From contig NZ_FOET01000005.1 in NCBI RefSeq assembly GCF_900110735.1, positions 124,001 through 188,000 of the forward strand: DNA of 64,000 nucleotides. The letters are read 5' to 3'. Both the position numbers and the translations under genes were made by a program. Below, piece after piece: positions 59,806-64,000 of this stretch (position 1 is its first letter; every line of letters starts with the position of its first letter). A model generated the notes under the pieces. The model was not told the origin of the DNA. It ran no database searches and saw only the letters and a program-made list of their open reading frames with translations. This stretch comes from Streptomyces radiopugnans. Lineage in GTDB: Bacteria > Actinomycetota > Actinomycetes > Streptomycetales > Streptomycetaceae.

Positions 59806-60432
59806 TCAGGCGATGGCGACCTTGGCGGCGAGGCCGAGGAAGACGACGCCCGCCAGGCGGTTCAGCCAGGTGCCCGAGCCGGGCCGCTTGCGCAGCCGCT
59901 CCCCGATCCGGCCCGAGAGCAGCGCGATCACACAGTCGACCAGCAGTCCGATCACCGTGAACGTCACGCCCAGCGCCAGGAGTTGGAGGGCGGGACTTCC
60001 GGCGGAGGGCGTGACGAACTGCGGCAGGAAGGCGAGGTAGAAGATGATGATCTTGGGGTTGAGCAGGTTGACGATGGTCGCCCTGCGGAAGACCGTCATC
60101 GGCGGCGCGGCCGTGTGCTCTCCGTCGAAGGTCGTCCCGGAGGAGTCCCGCAGCGTGTGCCAGGCCAGGTAGAGCAGGTACACGGCCCCGGCGTAGCGGA
60201 GCACCTGGTACGCCGTCTCCGACGACTGGACGAGGGTGGCGACCCCCAGCGCGACCGCCAGGGTGTGGCAGGCCATACCGGCCGACATGCCGAGCGACGC
60301 CAGCAGACCCGCCCTGGTGCCCTGGCTGATGCCGTGGGTGAGGATGTAGACCATGTCGGGGCCGGGAGTGACGCAGATGACCAGCACCGCCATGACGAAG
60401 ACCGTGTAGGACGCCAGTCCTAACCCGAACAT
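59806..60432 (-). CDS. LysE-family amino-acid/metabolite exporter
   Basis: This 208-aa protein has six membrane helices and the LysE/RhtB pattern: VFVMAVLVICVTPGPDMVYILTHGISQG near the start, then NLLNPKIIIFYLAFLPQFV. It exports amino acids or analogues. The fourth codon is TTA (plus-strand 60421-60423), which makes translation dependent on the bldA tRNA. The gene is in the same direction as the regulator and biosynthetic genes and 129 bases upstream of the regulator, so it is the likely exporter of the cluster product. Confidence 0.9.
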   Translation of the reverse strand: MFGLGLASYTVFVMAVLVICVTPGPDMVYILTHGISQGTRAGLLASLGMSAGMACHTLAVALGVATLVQSSETAYQVLRYAGAVYLLYLAWHTLRDSSGTTFDGEHTAAPPMTVFRRATIVNLLNPKIIIFYLAFLPQFVTPSAGSPALQLLALGVTFTVIGLLVDCVIALLSGRIGERLRKRPGSGTWLNRLAGVVFLGLAAKVAIA

Positions 60433-60614
60433 GTTCCCCCTCTGATCCGGCCGACCGTTCGGAACCTAGACAGCCGGGCCGCTCCGCGCAACCGGTACCG
60501 GCCCGTCGGCGCGATCCCGTCCGCCGGCGGACGGGAGAAAGCGGGAGGAGGGGCCCGCCGCGTTTGGCCCCCCGCACCCGGGGCGCGGGGAGCCGGACGC
60601 GGGTGCGGACGCGC

Positions 60615-61400
60615 CTACGAGACGGCCGCCGAGAAGGCCGGCAGGTACCCCTTCTCGTGGCCCTCGGCCGTGGGGTGGATGTTGGTGGAGCTGATCCACG
60701 GGTCACTCGTGCAGATCTCGTGCCCGGCGAAGGCGGGACGGGCGTCCGCGAAGGCGAACCCGGCCGCGGCGGCGCGGCCGGCGATCACCTGGTTGAGCAC
60801 GTCGGCGCCGTCGTTGATCGCAGTGCGCTTGCCCGAGCCCATGCTCAGGCAGAAGCCGCCCTCCTTGTAGAGGTAGGGGTAGCCCACGACGACGACCTCG
60901 GCGTTCGGCGCGCGGTCGCGGATGGTGGCGTACAGGGCGTCCAGTTCGCGGGGAAGCTCGTCGCGGGCGTAGTCGGCGGCCTCGTCCAGTCTCTGCTCGC
61001 AGGTCGCCTGCGAGGAGAGCATGCAGGTCAGCATGATGGAGGCGAAGCCGGAGTCGTTGCCGCCGATGCTGATGCTGACCAGCGTCGTGCTCCCGTCCAG
61101 ATACCGCACCTGGTTGTTCAGCACGTCCGGGATCTTCGCCCCGCCGCAGGCGGCGAAGGTGAAGGACGCGGGTGCGGAGAGCCGCGCCCACCGGGCCGGG
61201 TAGGCGTTGCCGCTGCGGGTGCACAGCACGTCGGAGTAGTCTCCGGCACCGGTACCGGAGGAGTAGGAGTCGCCGAGGGCCACGTAGTTCTCCGCCGCGT
61301 TCTGCGTGGCGTTCCCGGCGGCTGAGGCGGGGGCGGCCGGTACGGCGAACGCCGTCGCCAGGGCCAGCAGGGCGGTGGTGAGGAGACGGGGGACGCGCAT
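60615..61400 (-). CDS. Secreted SGNH/GDSL hydrolase
   Basis: This 261-aa protein has a signal peptide ending near ASA-A (residue 27). The four SGNH blocks are visible: nucleophile Ser in VALGDSYSSGTGA, Gly in FAACGGAKIPDVL, Asn in SISIGGNDSGFAS and the Asp/His block SSTNIHPTAEGHEKGY. Six Cys residues suggest disulfides outside the cell. It probably acts as an esterase or lipase. ATG 61400 has AGGAAACC upstream. Confidence 0.92.
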   Translation of the reverse strand: MRVPRLLTTALLALATAFAVPAAPASAAGNATQNAAENYVALGDSYSSGTGAGDYSDVLCTRSGNAYPARWARLSAPASFTFAACGGAKIPDVLNNQVRYLDGSTTLVSISIGGNDSGFASIMLTCMLSSQATCEQRLDEAADYARDELPRELDALYATIRDRAPNAEVVVVGYPYLYKEGGFCLSMGSGKRTAINDGADVLNQVIAGRAAAAGFAFADARPAFAGHEICTSDPWISSTNIHPTAEGHEKGYLPAFSAAVS

Positions 61401-61648
61401 GGTTTCCTCCAGGAGACATGCACAGGGGTGTGAGGGGGCGTCACACCATTACCGCCCCGGACTGCTCCTGAAATCAGTGAAATCGCCGGTCTTGGCACTC
61501 GGGTGGGTGATGCGGTGCGGGTTCATGTGATCATGTGACGATTACGGAAAGGCTCCGGCTGTCACTGTGTGTGTCTACGCTGGGCGGGAGTTCGGCCACC
61601 GTGACCGACACGGCCGACGCGACCGTTCCGCGACAGGGGGATCCCGCC

Positions 61649-62479
61649 ATGACCGAGCCCAGGCAACTCGACCCGTACGCCTCACCCAAGACCTTCTACG
61701 GCGCGGAACTGCGCCGCCTGCGCGAGGCGGCCGGGCTCACCCAGTCCCAGCTCGGCGAGCGCGCCTTCTGCTCCGGCACCTACGTCGGCCAGTTCGAGAC
61801 GGCGGTGCGCCGCCCGCAGCCGGACACCTCCAGGCTGTTCGACGAGATCCTCGGCACCGGCGAACACCTGCAACGCCTGTGCCGGCTGGCCCGGGAGAAC
61901 AAGTACCCCGACTACTTCGCCGACGCGGCGGAACTGGAGCAGATGGCGACGGAGATCAGCGAGTACGCGCCGATGCTGGTGCCGGGGCTGCTCCAGACCG
62001 AAGGCTATGCGCGGGCCATCACACGAACCGGTCTCCCTCTTGTGCCGGACGCGGAGGTGGAGGAGATCGTCCGAGCCCGTATGGGTCGCCAGCACGTTCT
62101 GGAGTCAGCCGGTCGGCCTCGGATGTGGGTGGTTGTCCATGAGGCGGTACTCCGGGTCCCCATGGGAGGTTCCGCCGTCATGCGGGAACAGTTGTGCCAC
62201 ATCGCTGACCTGATGCGCTCCCACACGGTCTTCGCCCAGGTGCTTCCCTTCGGTTCAGCGGCCGATGCCCCCGTGAACGGAATGCTGTCCGTGATGACCT
62301 TCGAGGACGCGCCGCTGACCGTGTATGTGGAGAACGCCCACACGGGCCAACTCATCGATGAACCGGCGCTGGTGGCGCGCTACCAGAAGTCATACGATCT
62401 GGTCAGGGCCGCCGCTTTGCCTCCGAAGGCGTCCCTGGCTCTGATCGAATCGGTGGCCGAGGAGTACACGACGCCATGA
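61649..62479 (+). CDS. XRE-family regulator with DUF5753
   Basis: This 276-aa protein has a helix-turn-helix at about 13-70 (GAELRRLREAAGLTQSQLGERAFCSGTYVGQFETAVRRP). The C-terminal DUF5753 domain follows (about 100-270; YAPMLVPGLLQTEGYARAI, VVVHEAVLRVPMGG, YQKSYDLVRAAALPPKASLALIESVAEEY). Such proteins pair with a small DUF397 protein, which follows with an ATGA overlap. In Streptomyces these pairs are involved in developmental and antibiotic control (BldB/AbaA-type). Confidence 0.93.
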   Translation: MTEPRQLDPYASPKTFYGAELRRLREAAGLTQSQLGERAFCSGTYVGQFETAVRRPQPDTSRLFDEILGTGEHLQRLCRLARENKYPDYFADAAELEQMATEISEYAPMLVPGLLQTEGYARAITRTGLPLVPDAEVEEIVRARMGRQHVLESAGRPRMWVVVHEAVLRVPMGGSAVMREQLCHIADLMRSHTVFAQVLPFGSAADAPVNGMLSVMTFEDAPLTVYVENAHTGQLIDEPALVARYQKSYDLVRAAALPPKASLALIESVAEEYTTP

Positions 62480-62679
62480 GCACCGCACACGACCTGAGCA
62501 CGGCCGTCTGGCGCAAGTCCTCCTACAGCAATGCCGAAGGCGGAAGCTGCGTCGAGGTGGCCGACGGCCTCCCCGGCGTCGTGCCGGTCCGGGACAGCAA
62601 GGTTCCGGACGGGCCCGTGCTGGTCTTCCCGGCCGCCGGGTGGGCGGCGTTCACCGAGACGCTCAGGCGCCCGCGCTGA
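62476..62679 (+). CDS. DUF397 protein, partner of the upstream XRE regulator
   Basis: This 67-aa protein contains the DUF397 core (WRKSSYSNAEGGSCVEVA, VPVRDSKVPDGPVLVFPAAGWAAFTETLR), with normal length. Its ATG overlaps the regulator stop, so the pair is translationally coupled. The two proteins resemble the toxin-antitoxin-like or regulator pairs described in actinomycetes. Confidence 0.95.
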   Translation: MSTAHDLSTAVWRKSSYSNAEGGSCVEVADGLPGVVPVRDSKVPDGPVLVFPAAGWAAFTETLRRPR

Positions 62680-62701
62680 CGGGCACGGACGCCTGAGCGG
62701 C

Positions 62702-63181
62702 CTACCGCTCGGCTCGCCGTTCCGCCGAGAAGTAGGCGTTGGACGCCGGAAGGAACATCAGCACGATGGTCCCGGCGACCAGCAGGTCCGGCAGGAGGTC
62801 GGTCAGCAGCAGGTCTCCGATACCGCCGCCCGCCGACCACCGGAAGCCGTCCGTGCTCAGGCTGTTGAGGAAGAAAAGCCCGCTGAGGACGCCGACGGCG
62901 GTGAGCGCGATCCGGGCACGTCCGTCGCCCGCGCGCATCTTGAAGCAGAACAGCAGCCACAGGGCGCCGAGGACGGCCAGGACAACGGCGGACACGGCGA
63001 GTTGCCGGGCCGCGCCGTCCCGCCCCAACTCGCCGCGCAGTTCCTCCAGCCCGGTGGGGGAGACGACGAACGAGCCCAGCACCCAGACCGCGACCTGCAC
63101 GGCGAGCGCCGCGAGCGAGAGCGCGAAAGCCGCATCCACCTGCCTCGGACGCCCGGCCCGCCCCACTGTCACATCGGTCAT
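62702..63181 (-). CDS. Four-helix membrane protein, unknown function
   Basis: This 159-aa protein has hydrophobic segments at about 18-40, 60-82, 90-106 and 128-146. The loops carry few charges apart from RGELGRDGA. No family was recognised. It faces the DUF397 gene with 22 bases between stops and lies downstream of the partial aldo/keto reductase in the same direction, separated by about 80 bases. Confidence 0.75.
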   Translation of the reverse strand: MTDVTVGRAGRPRQVDAAFALSLAALAVQVAVWVLGSFVVSPTGLEELRGELGRDGAARQLAVSAVVLAVLGALWLLFCFKMRAGDGRARIALTAVGVLSGLFFLNSLSTDGFRWSAGGGIGDLLLTDLLPDLLVAGTIVLMFLPASNAYFSAERRAER

Positions 63182-63259
63182 CTCTCTCCCCTCTCCGCCG
63201 GATAGGACGGCCCCGCCGGGCCCGATGGTTGTCTCCGCGCCGGAACGGGCCGCGCGCGG

Positions 63260-64000
63260 TCAGTTCCGGGCCGCCGGAGGATCGAGGCGGGTCGTCTCGT
63301 CGTCCGTCAGCCGCAGCGCGCCCGCCGCGACGTTCTCCGCGAGGTGGTCCGGGTCGCCCGTGCCGGGGATGGCCAGGACGTGCGGGCCCTGCCCGAGCGT
63401 CCAGGCCAGCCGCACCTGCGCGGGCGTCGCGCCGTGCGCCCGGGCCACGGCGCGTACGGCCTCGTCCCCGGTCCCGCTTCCGTCCGCGCCCGCCTCGCGC
63501 CGCTTCCCGGCGATCGCGAAGAACGGCACGAACGCGATGCCCGACTCCCCGCACAGACGCAGCAGTTCGCGGTCTCCGGGCTCCGCGGCGCCCAGGCCGT
63601 AGGCGTTCTGCACGCACACCACCGGAGCGACGGACCGTGCCTCCGCCAGTTGTGCGGCCGTGGCGTTGGAGATGCCGAGGTGGCGTATGAGTCCGGCCTC
63701 GCGCAGCCGCGCCAGCGCGCCGAAGTGCTCGGCGATCGAGCCGTCCCTCCGGCTGGGCGGGACGCGCAGGTTGACCACGTCCAGGTGGTCCAGGCCGAGT
63801 TGGCGGATGTTCTCCTCGACCTGGCCGCGCAGTTGCTCGGGCCGGGCCCACCACCACTCACCCGACGGATCGCGCCCCGGCCAGACCTTGGTGGTGATGA
63901 CCAGGTCGTCGGGGTAGGGGGCCAGCGCCCGGTTGATCAGCTCGTTGGCCGAACGGAGGGAGGAGAAGTAGAAGGCCGCGGTGTCGATGTGGTTCACGCC
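63260..64000 (-). CDS. Aldo/keto reductase, N-terminus beyond the window
   Basis: At least 247 residues are in frame and continue past position 64000. The catalytic Asp/Tyr segment (VNHIDTAAFYF) is at the edge. The TIM-barrel core holds VITTKVWPGRD, LDVVNLRVP, HLGISNATAAQL, VCVQNAYGLG, and the coenzyme-binding AIPGTGDPDHLAENVAAG. In classical AKRs the His of the tetrad lies in the LDVVNLR strand; here the strand ends in Arg-Val, a substitution also seen in several bacterial AKRs. It is unrelated to the cluster AKR in sequence detail. Confidence 0.88.
   Translation of the reverse strand, partial: GVNHIDTAAFYFSSLRSANELINRALAPYPDDLVITTKVWPGRDPSGEWWWARPEQLRGQVEENIRQLGLDHLDVVNLRVPPSRRDGSIAEHFGALARLREAGLIRHLGISNATAAQLAEARSVAPVVCVQNAYGLGAAEPGDRELLRLCGESGIAFVPFFAIAGKRREAGADGSGTGDEAVRAVARAHGATPAQVRLAWTLGQGPHVLAIPGTGDPDHLAENVAAGALRLTDDETTRLDPPAARN

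Overview
The window is chromosomal DNA from a high-GC actinomycete, almost certainly a Streptomyces. Evidence for this is the very high GC content with strong third-position bias, GTG starts, ATGA/GTGA gene overlaps, two TTA (bldA-type) leucine codons, an XRE/DUF5753 + DUF397 pair, and lineage genes such as msiK, cdgB, the DasR-type nagKA operon and a groEL with CIRCE elements. From memory, much of the gene order (msiK, cdgB, nagA/nagK, otsB/otsA, gpgS, thrC, cold-shock gene, groEL, murQ) matches the S. coelicolor SCO424x-SCO430x core region. I could not check this.

Layout. 1-2.2 kb: msiK, a tRNA-Thr(TGT), and a deletion scar of integrase and MFS remnants. 2.3-14.1 kb: small membrane proteins, a secreted phytase, a PAS-ANTAR protein, an AMIN-like lipoprotein, a 940-aa RING/TerD-like protein, a YVTN propeller protein and a secreted rhamnogalacturonan lyase with LacI-type operators. 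14.1-19.1 kb: a TetR regulator with its operator, a quinone-oxidoreductase-like enzyme, a second scar, a toxin-antitoxin module between 54-bp direct repeats, a TerD protein and the ribosome-rescue factor ArfB. 19.1-22.2 kb: a small type VII secretion satellite (mycosin plus two ESX-like proteins). 22.3-26.0 kb: flavin reductase, the diguanylate cyclase CdgB and a membrane-anchored carbohydrate-binding protein. 26.0-32.8 kb: amino-sugar catabolism (nagK, nagA, PfkB kinase, class II aldolase, SIS isomerase) with a DasR site. 33-37 kb: trehalose and glucosylglycerate synthesis. 37.5-42 kb: a SAM riboswitch before thrC, a ThiS/MoaD-like carrier, a cold-shock gene, and groEL behind two CIRCE elements. 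42.2-46.1 kb: an AGCS transporter, murQ and its RpiR-type regulator. 46.2-49.0 kb: two small proteins and an RsbQ/RsbP-like pair. 49.2-52.2 kb: MFS pump, HD hydrolase, CutC. 52.2-60.4 kb: a compact gene cluster (adenylation-carrier-reductase enzyme, sulfotransferase, aldo/keto reductase, argininosuccinate-synthase paralogue, LuxR/TrmB-like regulator, LysE exporter). 60.6-64 kb: secreted SGNH hydrolase, XRE/DUF397 pair, membrane protein and a partial aldo/keto reductase.

How the genes fit together. Sugar and polymer use is linked through MsiK (a shared ABC ATPase), the LacI-type operators at the pectinolytic enzyme, the DasR-type site at nagKA, and MurQ/RpiR for muropeptide recycling. Stress functions cluster around TerD/RING-TerD, GroEL, the cold-shock gene, trehalose and RsbQP. 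The most novel unit is the 52.2-60.4 kb cluster. Its enzymes suggest ATP-dependent C-N bond formation, activation and reductive release of a carboxylate as an aldehyde, reduction to an alcohol, O-sulfation and export. A TTA codon in the exporter may link it to development.
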